A DNA stretch of 6,402 bases from Flavobacteriia bacterium (GCA_018500075.1 JAHBAN010000256.1:1-6402); one strand, 5' to 3'; shown: positions 1 to 5,485, numbered from the stretch's first letter. Notes: a model not told the origin generated them from the sequence alone. Translations and numbers: made by a program.

Positions 1-19
1 AGATGTGTATAAGAGACAG
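1..19 (+). other. Tn5/Nextera mosaic-end adapter (artificial)
   Basis: The first 19 bases read AGATGTGTATAAGAGACAG, the hyperactive Tn5 mosaic end used in Nextera tagmentation libraries. The exact reverse complement closes the window. Reading through it makes spurious open frames starting MCIRDS and MYKRQ. It should be trimmed and not called a terminal inverted repeat of a mobile element. Confidence 0.97.
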
Positions 20-58
20 TCATCAAACCGGCCCATTAACCCGGCTTTTTCTTTCCAG

Positions 59-127
59 AAATATCCTGGGGGAGCGCGATGGGGCAAAGCCCCCTCGCCC
101 GGGCGCACGGGCAAAGCCCGTGCGCCC
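59..127. terminator. AAATATCCTGGGGG element followed by two GC hairpins
   Basis: AAATATCCTGGGGG (59-72) is followed by a small hairpin GGGGC-AAA-GCCCC (81-93) and a strong perfect hairpin GGGCGCACGGGC-AAA-GCCCGTGCGCCC (101-127: 12-bp arms, 3-nt loop). It lies 5 nt beyond the stop of the minus-strand HAD gene, so it probably ends transcription there, and perhaps also for a plus-strand gene cut off on the left. No long U-run follows on the minus strand, so a textbook intrinsic terminator is not proven. A related element is at 6261-6295. The rest of 20-132 shows no supportable gene. Confidence 0.5.
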
Positions 128-132
128 CATCT

Positions 133-822
133 CTATAGCCCGAGCCAGTCCGGCAAATGGCCGATGTCCGGCAGCACAACATCCGCCAGCGGCGCGAGGG
201 TCGCCGCATCCGCCAGCCCCGTCAGAACAGCCACGCGGCGCATCCCCGCCGCTGCACCGGCGCGCAAATCATGCGTGCTGTCCCCCACCATCACAGCCGC
301 GCTCGGAGCCACCCCGACCGCCTGACAAAAGGCCAGAAGCTGCCCCGGTGCCGGCTTGCCGCCATAGCCGCTGTCAAACCCGGCCACAAAGTCAAACGCC
401 GTGGCCACACCTGCGCTCTCCAGATGCGCAAGCGCCGGCGCTTGGGCATCATTCGTCGCCACCCCGAGCTTAAGCCCCGCCGCGCGCAGCCGCGCCAACA
501 AGGGGCGCAACGGCACAGCTTCCGCCTGCGGTGCCTTGCCCGCCTCCTCATTGAGCACCGCAACAAGCGCCGCTTGCGCCATCTGCGGCAAATGGGGCGC
601 AAGCGCCTGCGCAATTTCCGAAGGCATCCCGGCAATCACAATCGACTCCGCCTTGAAATGCTGGCTGTCATAGTCAAACCCCACAGCCTGCGCCATCTCG
701 CGCGCATGGGCCTCATCGCGCGCCAACCGCCGCAAAAACGCCACCGCCCAGGCCTCCCAGGTGCGCGCAAAGTCAAACAGGGTCCCGTCCTTGTCAAAGA
801 CAATGGCTTCAATCGCGCTCAT
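133..822 (-). CDS. HAD-superfamily hydrolase, phosphoglycolate phosphatase-like
   Basis: This is a 229-residue haloacid-dehalogenase-type phosphatase, expected to be a soluble Mg-dependent phosphomonoesterase using an aspartyl-phosphate intermediate. Motif I is D10-K-D12-G-T (nucleophile and general acid/base), motif II Thr123 in VATND, motif III Lys156 in GGKPAPG, and motif IV GDSTHD with D181 and D185. The helical stretch at about 20-100 fits a C1 cap, as in Gph-like enzymes. Lys between the two motif I aspartates is less usual than Phe. The ATG at 822 is chosen over a TTG two codons upstream because it makes an ATGA overlap with the preceding DUF3572 gene and has AGGTGAG just upstream. Expression is therefore probably coupled to that gene. 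The substrate cannot be told; phosphoglycolate is only the family's best-known one. Confidence 0.9.
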   Translation of the reverse strand: MSAIEAIVFDKDGTLFDFARTWEAWAVAFLRRLARDEAHAREMAQAVGFDYDSQHFKAESIVIAGMPSEIAQALAPHLPQMAQAALVAVLNEEAGKAPQAEAVPLRPLLARLRAAGLKLGVATNDAQAPALAHLESAGVATAFDFVAGFDSGYGGKPAPGQLLAFCQAVGVAPSAAVMVGDSTHDLRAGAAAGMRRVAVLTGLADAATLAPLADVVLPDIGHLPDWLGL

Positions 823-1103
823 GTCCAACTCACCTGCTCTCCGCCGGGCAAGGCCGCGCGGGCCTGCTTTGGCCGATCATAGGCCAGCCCCTTCGCCTCG
901 CAAAATCCCATCACCCAGGCATCATCCATCAGCAAGAAATCAAGCACAGAGGCCAGAAAGGCCGGGTCCGCCGCGCTCTGCCTGATCGCCGCGACATCCG
1001 CCCCGCTCGCCCCCAGAAACACCGGCATCAGATCCTCGTTTCCCGCCAGCCATACCAGCGCTTTCAAGCCGATCTCCTCGGCAGCATCTTGCGAAACAGA
1101 CAT
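819..1103 (-). CDS. DUF3572 family protein
   Basis: A 94-residue small acidic protein resembling the alphaproteobacterial DUF3572 family, whose function is unknown to me. It opens with MSVSQDAAEEIGLKALVWLA and continues with a conserved-looking LMPVFLGASG segment and a helical FLASVLDFLLMDDAWVMGF core. There is no signal peptide or clear membrane span. The ATG at 1103 is chosen over an upstream in-frame GTG at 1136 because AAGAGAG lies about 8 nt upstream and the family normally begins near here. The GTG start would also run into the divergent promoter. The stop overlaps the HAD start as ATGA, so the two form an operon. It is divergent from the pleD-like gene, an arrangement I associate with divK/pleD regions of this class. 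Confidence 0.85.
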   Translation of the reverse strand: MSVSQDAAEEIGLKALVWLAGNEDLMPVFLGASGADVAAIRQSAADPAFLASVLDFLLMDDAWVMGFCEAKGLAYDRPKQARAALPGGEQVSWT

Positions 1104-1186
1104 TTTTAACTCTCTTGGAAAGGTTTTCTTAACCACTCTTGGGCAATGTGATGGTTAATCACAAGTTTAAAAAGGTGTCCGGTATC
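1104..1186. promoter_or_regulatory. Divergent control region with inverted TTAACCA half-sites (CtrA-like)
   Basis: These 83 bases separate two divergent starts. TTAACCA at 1129-1135 is mirrored by TGGTTAA at 1152-1158, giving perfect 7-bp arms 16 nt apart, and another TTAAC lies at 1106-1110. TTAACCAT-like half-sites are the known CtrA binding motif in alphaproteobacteria, and pleD-type genes belong to the CtrA-DivK cell-cycle and motility circuit. Control by CtrA is therefore an inference. The canonical TTAA-N7-TTAA full site is not present. Confidence 0.4.
1171..1177 (+). promoter_or_regulatory. Ribosome binding site of the pleD-like gene
   Basis: AAAGGTG sits 9 nt before the ATG at 1187 and decides that start. 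The open frame continues upstream to a TTG at 1139, but that would add 16 residues ahead of the receiver's first beta strand and would cover the regulatory repeats. Confidence 0.6.
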
Positions 1187-2587
1187 ATGCCACGTAAAGT
1201 CTTAATCGTTGAAGACATCGCGACCAACAGGATCGTGCTCAACGTCAAGCTTTCTTCCGCTGGCTATGACGTGGTTCAGGCCACAAGCGCCGAAGCCGGT
1301 CTCGCCGCCGCGCTTGCCACACAGCCTGATGTTGTGCTCGCCTCTGCGCGTCCCGACAAAATGAGTCCCGAGCAGTTCCTGCGCGCCTTTGGCGAGCATC
1401 CACAGCTCGCCAAACTCCCGGTGATCATGTTGATGGAGGGCTACAACCCCGCCGCGCGCCTCAAACTGCTCAAGGCCGGCGCGGCCGATGTGATGTCCCA
1501 CCCGCCCAAAATCGGCGCCTTGCTGGCCCGCTTCCGCTCGATCTTGCGGCGCCACGACAGCCGGGAAGACGCCCTTTTGACAGAGCGAATGGCGCAGTCT
1601 TTGGGCTTTAGCGAAGCGCCAAGCGGCTTTGTGTCTGCGGCGCAGGTCAGCGTGACAGCCTCCGCCCCCACCCGCGCCAAAGCCTGGTGCGCCGCCCTCA
1701 GCACCACACCCGATTGCCTGATCCAGCCGCGCGACGACACCCAGCTGCTGAACGAGCACACAGGCGCAAGCCCCGATGTGCTCGTGGTCGAGGTTCAGGC
1801 CGATGCCCCCGAGGCCGGGCTGTGCCTGCTGGCCGATCTGCGCGCCCACCCGCGCACCCGTGACGCGGGGCTGGTTGCTGTGCTCGACCGCCCGCTTGAG
1901 ACGCTTTATTGCGATGCCATGGACCGGGGCGCCGATGATGTGCTGCCGCACGGCTTTTGTCCGATCGAGCTTGGCCTGCGCATCCGCCAGCTCGCCACCC
2001 ATAAAAAGCGCAATGATCACCGCCGCGCCTATATGCACGAGGGCCTGCGCGCCGCGGTCACAGACCCGCTCACCGGCCTATACAACCGCCGCTTTGCCGC
2101 GCTCAAGCTCGCCCAGACCGTCGCCGATTGCGAGGCCACAGGCCAGAGCTGCGCCGTCATGGCGATTGATGTGGATCACTTCAAACAGGTGAATGATGTG
2201 CTCGGCCACAGCGCAGGCGACACCGCGCTGATCGAGCTGGCCGCGCTGTTACAACACAGCCTGCGCCCGGAAGATCTTGTGGCGCGGATCGGCGGCGAGG
2301 AGTTTCTTGTCGTCATGCCTCATACCCATCACGGCCACGCCCAGGAAATCGCCAACCGCCTGCGCGCCATGATTGATGCCCACCCGTTTCATCTTGCCTC
2401 CAATGCCCCGCTTCACCATATCACCGTCAGCATCGGCGTTGCCGTGCAAGAGCCTTGCCAGCATAGGGAGCGCACCAATCCCCCCGATCGCGCCGAAGCC
2501 CTGATCGCAAGCGCCGATGCCGCGCTCTACCGCTCAAAGCGCCATGGCCGCAACCAAGTCACCATGAGCATCCGCACAGCCGCCTAA
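1187..2587 (+). CDS. pleD: PleD-like response regulator diguanylate cyclase (REC-REC-GGDEF)
   Basis: A 466-residue protein, the normal PleD length, predicted to make cyclic di-GMP from two GTP. Domains are REC1 (about 3-122), adaptor REC2 (about 160-290) and GGDEF (about 295-460). The cyclase looks active: DPLTGLYNRR, metal-binding D328 in AIDVDHF, GGEEF at 369-373, and an inhibitory RxxD site (R360, D363) placed five residues before GGEEF as in Caulobacter PleD. REC1 is odd. It keeps the acidic E9-D10, but the position matching phospho-acceptor D53 is Ser53 (VVLASARPDKM), the switch Thr83 is Met83, and the conserved Lys105 is His105. Classical phosphorylation-driven dimerisation therefore seems lost. 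It could respond to a partner protein, be constitutively dimeric, or be controlled only by level and product inhibition. It is divergent from DUF3572. Confidence 0.93.
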   Translation: MPRKVLIVEDIATNRIVLNVKLSSAGYDVVQATSAEAGLAAALATQPDVVLASARPDKMSPEQFLRAFGEHPQLAKLPVIMLMEGYNPAARLKLLKAGAADVMSHPPKIGALLARFRSILRRHDSREDALLTERMAQSLGFSEAPSGFVSAAQVSVTASAPTRAKAWCAALSTTPDCLIQPRDDTQLLNEHTGASPDVLVVEVQADAPEAGLCLLADLRAHPRTRDAGLVAVLDRPLETLYCDAMDRGADDVLPHGFCPIELGLRIRQLATHKKRNDHRRAYMHEGLRAAVTDPLTGLYNRRFAALKLAQTVADCEATGQSCAVMAIDVDHFKQVNDVLGHSAGDTALIELAALLQHSLRPEDLVARIGGEEFLVVMPHTHHGHAQEIANRLRAMIDAHPFHLASNAPLHHITVSIGVAVQEPCQHRERTNPPDRAEALIASADAALYRSKRHGRNQVTMSIRTAA

Positions 2588-2602
2588 GGGGCGCAGGCCC
2601 TA

Positions 2603-2638
2603 TGCCGCGCGCACGCACCCGACCCGAGAGCGCGCGCA
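2603..2638. terminator. GC hairpin between convergent genes
   Basis: TGC-(C)-GCGCGC (2603-2612) can pair with GCGCGCGCA (2630-2638): nine base pairs with one bulged C and a 17-nt loop. It lies between the convergent pleD-like gene and the sensor-like gene, where a shared terminator is expected. There is no following T-run on either strand, so the call rests on position and pairing only. Confidence 0.35.
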
Positions 2639-2654
2639 TCTTCGGCCGCACGCC

Positions 2655-3158
2655 CTATGGCTCGCGCGTGTCATTTTTGCGCCCCTCTCTCTGAAGCCCC
2701 CGTGCGATGGCCGCCTCCAGACGCTCGGCCAAAGCCGCCCGCTCCGTCGCGCTCATCGCCTCAAACCGGCTCAGCATAGCCGTTTCGGCCGCTGTGCGTG
2801 TCTGTGCCAGATGGGCCGATTTGCGCGCCAGCGCCGCTTGCAGCGCCGGACCGTCATAAGGCTCCGCGCGCAAGGCCGCAGCCACATCGCCCAGCGCAGC
2901 CCTCTGCGCGGCCCAAAATGCGCGCCGCCCGCCGCCCTGCGCCTCCTTGACCGCCCGCCCAATGGCCCGGCGGTCGTCCTTGTCCAGAACCCGCACAAGA
3001 AGGTCCGACTGCTCGCGCGCCTCATGTGGTCCGGCGTGCCGCAAAACACCGCCGACAAAAACACCCGCAACCAACAGGTTCAGCCCCAGCGAGCCGATCA
3101 ACAGCGCCCTCAGCTTACGGCTCATCTGCGGGCCGCCCCGCGTCACCTGTTGCGCCAT
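2655..3158 (-). CDS. Membrane-anchored periplasmic heavy-metal-sensor-like protein (CnrX/CpxP type)
   Basis: A 167-residue protein with a short cytoplasmic N-terminus, one transmembrane anchor (about 17-39) and a long helical, charged periplasmic part. The shape and sequence style (alternating Ala/Arg/Glu helices, a late MSATERAALAERL segment) match the Metal_resist family that includes CnrX, Spy and CpxP. In CnrX such a domain senses Ni/Co and releases a sigma factor through its membrane partner. His41, His45 and Glu46 lie right after the anchor and another His lies in SAHLAQ; whether they bind metal is not shown. The ATG at 3158 shares one base with the upstream gene's stop (TGATG); a GTG at 3161 would give a GTGA overlap, and Met12 is a third option. 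It is the last gene of the sigma-factor operon. Confidence 0.72.
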   Translation of the reverse strand: MAQQVTRGGPQMSRKLRALLIGSLGLNLLVAGVFVGGVLRHAGPHEAREQSDLLVRVLDKDDRRAIGRAVKEAQGGGRRAFWAAQRAALGDVAAALRAEPYDGPALQAALARKSAHLAQTRTAAETAMLSRFEAMSATERAALAERLEAAIARGLQREGRKNDTREP

Positions 3159-3610
3159 CACACCTCTCCCAATCCTGCCAAATAGTCATATTCTGCGCCA
3201 AGGCTCTCCAAATTCGCCGCCGCGCCAAAGTTTGCCAGCCCGAAACTGTCCACAAGCCCGAGGCTCTGGCTCATCCCGAGCCAAAGCCCAAAGGCCGAAG
3301 CCGTGGCCAGCCCGCCAAGGCCGCCCCAGCCGCCGATCATGTCAAACAGCCCCTCCAGAAATCCGCCGCGCGGTTCCGCTGCACGGGCAGAGCGCTCCGG
3401 GACCGGCCCGATCCCCGCCGCCTCAAAGCCGCCCGCCTCAAAGCCGCGCTGTGTGGCACGGGCATCGGCCATAACCCGCGCCAGAAGGGCCGCGTCAGGC
3501 TGCGGCGCATCGCGTTTGGCGGCCTCAAAAAGCGCATCCAATCCCGCATCGCTCATCCCACTGCGGTTATCGCTGTGGTTACCGCTGCGTTTATCCCTGT
3601 GCTCAGTCAT
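3158..3610 (-). CDS. Single-pass membrane protein in the anti-sigma position (unrecognised family)
   Basis: A 150-residue protein lying between an ECF sigma gene and a sensor-like gene. Its N-terminus is hydrophilic and made of a degenerate four-residue repeat (about 5-19). It is followed by a helical segment (LDALFEAAKRDAPQPDAALL, 24-43), a Gly/Ala/Pro-rich linker, one hydrophobic span at about 93-120 rich in Gly, and a short tail. This topology matches a membrane anti-sigma factor or CnrY-like protein, but it has no cysteine and so no HxxxCxxC zinc motif. The anti-sigma role is inferred from place and topology. The ATG at 3610 overlaps the sigma gene by 8 nt and has GGGG 7 nt upstream. The ATG at 3556, after the repeat, is a real alternative giving 132 residues. 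Confidence 0.7.
   Translation of the reverse strand: MTEHRDKRSGNHSDNRSGMSDAGLDALFEAAKRDAPQPDAALLARVMADARATQRGFEAGGFEAAGIGPVPERSARAAEPRGGFLEGLFDMIGGWGGLGGLATASAFGLWLGMSQSLGLVDSFGLANFGAAANLESLGAEYDYLAGLGEV
3421..3450. repeat. 15-bp in-frame direct duplication in the anti-sigma-like gene
   Basis: CCTCAAAGCCGCCCG (3421-3435) is followed directly by CCTCAAAGCCGCGCT (3436-3450). On the coding strand this gives the repeated peptide GFEA in GFEAGGFEAAG, within the linker before the membrane span. It is a small in-frame repeat, probably from slippage. Confidence 0.7.
3561..3608. repeat. 12-bp degenerate tandem repeat at the sigma/anti-sigma-like junction
   Basis: Three adjacent 12-mers, CTGCGGTTATCG, CTGTGGTTACCG and CTGCGTTTATCC, are followed by a partial CTGTGCTCAG. 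They code in frame for the N-terminal SGNH/SDNR/RDKR-like tetrapeptides of the anti-sigma-like protein. The last partial unit runs into the sigma gene's stop. Unit length is a multiple of three, so copy changes would keep the frame. Confidence 0.8.
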
Positions 3611-4190
3611 CTTCATACCCCAGTTCATCCTTGCGCCCCTCAAGAGCCGCCTTCAAAGCCCGCTTGCCGCGCGCGGTCAGGCTTTCAACCGCCTCGATCT
3701 TCACGTCCATAATCGCCGCAATCTCGGGGTTTGCCAGCCCTTCGATATGGCGCAACACCACGGCCTGCCGCTGTCGCTCGGGCAGCCCGTTCAAAGCCTG
3801 TTGCAGAGCCTCGACGCGGGCGCGCTCCTGAAGCTGCGCCGCGACACTCGCCGCCCCGTCCTCCGGCTCGGCCACCGCCTCAAGCGCGACCGTGCGCCGC
3901 TTGCGCAAACGGTCGGTGCAGGCATTGGCCACAACGCGATACAGCCAGGTTGTCACCTTGGCCTCGCCCTGCCGCCAGTCCGGCGCCATCCGCCAGAGCT
4001 TCAGCATGGCCTCCTGCGCCACATCCTCGGCCTCGGCCCGATCGCCCAAAAGACGGTAGGAATGCGCCAAAACAACAGGCATGAGCCGCAGCGTCAAAAC
4101 CTCGGCCGCACGGGTATCGCCCCGTGCAAACAGCAAGAGCAGCGCATCATCACTCAAGGTTTCCGTTTCATCCAGCGGCATTTGCATCAT
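3603..4190 (-). CDS. ECF (group 4) RNA polymerase sigma factor
   Basis: A 195-residue sigma-70-family protein with only regions 2 and 4, the extracytoplasmic-function layout. Region 2 spans about 14-99, with the core-binding stretch LLGDRAEAEDVAQEAMLKLW (47-66) and the promoter-melting and -10 recognition part TWLYRVVANACTDRLRKRR (81-99). Region 4 spans about 130-185, with LNGLPERQRQAVVLRHIEG and a helix-turn-helix at about 153-178. A charged linker separates them and there is no C-terminal extension. The ATG at 4190 is the first of two adjacent Mets; Met4 is also possible, since no strong Shine-Dalgarno marks the start. It lies downstream of the EF-hand gene in the same direction and overlaps the anti-sigma-like gene by 8 nt. 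Membrane sequestration and release by an envelope signal is the likely control. Confidence 0.93.
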   Translation of the reverse strand: MMQMPLDETETLSDDALLLLFARGDTRAAEVLTLRLMPVVLAHSYRLLGDRAEAEDVAQEAMLKLWRMAPDWRQGEAKVTTWLYRVVANACTDRLRKRRTVALEAVAEPEDGAASVAAQLQERARVEALQQALNGLPERQRQAVVLRHIEGLANPEIAAIMDVKIEAVESLTARGKRALKAALEGRKDELGYEDD

Positions 4191-4220
4191 TCCATCGGCC
4201 TAGCCCTGTGCGGGCCGGCT

Positions 4221-4256
4221 GGCAAGTGCGCAAGGCCTTTGACCCTGCGCACTGCC
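4221..4256. promoter_or_regulatory. Inverted repeat between the EF-hand and sigma genes
   Basis: In the 84-base gap, AGTGCGCA (4225-4232) and TGCGCACT (4246-4253) are perfect 8-bp arms. They extend by GGC/GCC across a single bulged A (4221-4256), with a 13-nt loop. There is no T-run. It could be an mRNA hairpin that attenuates readthrough or protects the upstream EF-hand transcript, or a dyad for a regulator. No ECF-type GGAA box was seen in this gap, which favours transcription of the sigma gene from upstream. Confidence 0.5.
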
Positions 4257-4274
4257 CTCCTGTCAGGGGTCCGC

Positions 4275-4826
4275 TCAGTCGTCGGATTTGCCATAGCCAT
4301 AGCCCTGGCCTTGCCCGTAGCCCTCGCCATAGCCCTCGCCGTGGCCGTGGCCCTCGCGGTGCTTCTTGCCCATTTTACTCATTTTGCCCATTTTGCGAAG
4401 CTTGCCCATCTCGTCCTGGCTCACAAAACCGTCCTTATCCGCGTCAAGCCTGTCAAACATCTTGGCATGACGCTCGCCACCTTTCATCTCCTCAAGACTC
4501 AAAGCGCCGTCTTTGTCCTGATCAAGCCGCTCCAGCATCTTGCCAAAGCGTTTTTCCGCGCGCTTCTGGCCCTCGGCTGTGACTTCCTCGACGGTGATTT
4601 TGCCGTCTTTATTGGCGTCGGTGCTCGCAAAGCGCGCCGCCGGTCCCGCCGCAAGCTCCTCACGGCTGAGCTTGCCGTCCTTATTGGTGTCCAACTCCTC
4701 AAAGCGCATCTCGCCGCGCGCCCCCTCTCCGCCTTCGCCACGCATCTTGCCAAAGGCAAAGGCTGTTGTGCCGGCGGTTGCGATGCTCACTGCGACAATA
4801 ACGGCCACTGCTTTACTCGATTTCAT
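4275..4826 (-). CDS. Secreted EF-hand calcium-binding protein
   Basis: A 183-residue protein with an N-terminal signal peptide (MKSSK, hydrophobic 6-24, probable cleavage near AFA/FG at 24-25). Four canonical EF-hand loops follow: DTNKDGKLSREE (46-57), DANKDGKITVEE (70-81), DQDKDGALSLEE (102-113) and DADKDGFVSQDE (128-139). Each has acidic or Asn ligands at positions 1, 3 and 5, Gly at 6 and Glu at 12, so all four should bind calcium. A Lys/Met-rich stretch (142-155) leads to a Gly/His/Tyr-rich tail. It probably acts in the periplasm. The ATG at 4826 is fixed by a strong GAGGAGA 6 nt upstream and by placing the signal peptide first. It lies upstream of the ECF sigma gene in the same direction, so it may be a target or partner of that system. 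It is not homologous to a known enzyme. Confidence 0.92.
   Translation of the reverse strand: MKSSKAVAVIVAVSIATAGTTAFAFGKMRGEGGEGARGEMRFEELDTNKDGKLSREELAAGPAARFASTDANKDGKITVEEVTAEGQKRAEKRFGKMLERLDQDKDGALSLEEMKGGERHAKMFDRLDADKDGFVSQDEMGKLRKMGKMSKMGKKHREGHGHGEGYGEGYGQGQGYGYGKSDD
4290..4357. repeat. 6-bp-type tandem repeat coding a Gly/Tyr/His/Glu-rich tail
   Basis: Repeats of GCCATA, GCCCTC, GCCGTG and similar hexamers code on the minus strand for alternating Gly-X units (HGHGEGYGEGYGQGQGYGYG) at the end of the EF-hand protein. Histidines come first, then Glu/Tyr, then Gln/Tyr. Copy number may vary among strains. Confidence 0.8.
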
Positions 4827-4832
4827 CTGATA

Positions 4833-4839
4833 TCTCCTC
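4833..4839 (-). promoter_or_regulatory. Strong ribosome binding site of the EF-hand gene
   Basis: GAGGAGA on the minus strand, 6 nt before the ATG at 4826, is the best Shine-Dalgarno match in the window. It suggests high translation of the EF-hand protein compared with the sigma gene downstream, whose start has only a weak one. Confidence 0.75.
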
Positions 4840-4888
4840 AGTCTTGCCGCGCTCCTGTTGTGCGGCTTCTGAGACTGATACGCCCCCC

Positions 4889-4912
4889 ACGTCACTTTCC
4901 GTCGCAGCTTCC
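4889..4912 (-). promoter_or_regulatory. Candidate ECF-type promoter upstream of the EF-hand gene
   Basis: On the minus strand GGAAG (4912-4908) is followed after 16 nt by CGT (4891-4889), the spacing and core bases of many ECF promoters (GGAAC-N16/17-CGT). A start near 4880 would give a leader of about 55 nt. If real, the sigma factor could drive its own operon through the EF-hand gene. The match is short and such boxes occur by chance. No convincing promoter for the divergent DUF983 gene was seen in the rest of 4827-5011. Confidence 0.3.
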
Positions 4913-5011
4913 ACACAAAAGTCGCGACATCCCGCCGCAAGGACATACTGCCCCCTTTATCAATGCGCTTTTCTCCCGCACTCTTTGCCCATGCCAGATC
5001 ACGGATCCCAT

Positions 5012-5458
5012 ATGCCCCAGACCAACCAGACCCTTGTCCAAAGCCACGCCCCCGCGCCAAGCCACGCCCCTGCGCAGCCCGAGCGCCCCGAGGCCGACCG
5101 CCCGCTCAAACCCGCTCTCTTGCGGGGCTGGCGGCGCAAATGCCCGCATTGCGGCACAGGCCCCTTGCTCAAAGGCTATCTCAAGGTGCACTCCGACTGC
5201 GCGGTCTGCGGCGAAGATTTCACCCCCCAGCGCGCCGATGACGGCCCCGCCTATCTGACAATCCTCGTGGTCGGCCATGTGATGATCCCGCTGTTGCACA
5301 TCGCCTTCGTGTTCTATCGCCCCGAGCCTCTGACCCTGTTTACCATCTTCGCGCTTGGCACGACCGCGCTCACCCTATACCTTCTGCCCAGAATGAAAGG
5401 CGCGGTGATCGGCTTTCAATGGGCGCGCCGGATGCACGGCTTTGATCGCCCGATGTGA
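5012..5458 (+). CDS. DUF983 family zinc-ribbon membrane protein
   Basis: A 148-residue protein of the DUF983 family, function unknown. After a low-complexity Pro/Ala/His N-terminus, LLRGWRRKCPHCGTGPLLKGYLK leads into a probable zinc ribbon with C44-x2-C47 and C63-x2-C66. The family's RADDGPAYLTILVVGH segment follows, then two transmembrane helices (about 81-101 and 106-126) and an amphipathic tail ending near WARRMHGFDRPM. The ATG at 5012 has GGA about 6-8 nt upstream. Another in-frame ATG at 4991 would add seven residues and cannot be excluded; still earlier starts are unlikely. The Nudix gene follows after 27 nt on the same strand, so the two probably share a transcript. The N-terminal SHAPAP/SHAPAQ motif comes from a small imperfect duplication at about 5041-5075. 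Confidence 0.9.
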   Translation: MPQTNQTLVQSHAPAPSHAPAQPERPEADRPLKPALLRGWRRKCPHCGTGPLLKGYLKVHSDCAVCGEDFTPQRADDGPAYLTILVVGHVMIPLLHIAFVFYRPEPLTLFTIFALGTTALTLYLLPRMKGAVIGFQWARRMHGFDRPM

Positions 5459-5485
5459 CTCGAGCCGCGCCTGTTTGAGGGCCAG

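Noticed and set aside
20..39. Possible C-terminus of a plus-strand gene (VIKPAH then TAA)
   Set aside because: Only six codons remain after the adapter, too few to support a gene.
157..882. 241-codon plus-strand open frame opposite the HAD gene
   Set aside because: Arg/His-rich shadow with no domain. The minus strand carries all four HAD motifs.
1202..2038. 278-codon minus-strand open frame opposite the pleD-like gene
   Set aside because: No domain, and it is antisense to a complete REC-REC-GGDEF protein.
4827..4946. Longer EF-hand start at the ATG at 4946, which has GGGGG 5 nt upstream
   Set aside because: It would bury a typical signal peptide behind 40 basic residues and cover the candidate promoter. 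The ATG at 4826 has a better Shine-Dalgarno and starts directly with the signal peptide.
5003..5014. GGATCC next to CATATG, resembling cloning sites
   Set aside because: The sequence runs naturally into a DUF983 gene in native context, with no vector sequence; the two hexamers are coincidental.
3303..5258. 651-codon plus-strand open frame
   Set aside because: It runs antisense through the anti-sigma-like, sigma and EF-hand genes, has low-complexity Pro/Arg/Ser/Ala composition and no recognisable domain. It is a GC-rich shadow frame of well-supported minus-strand genes.
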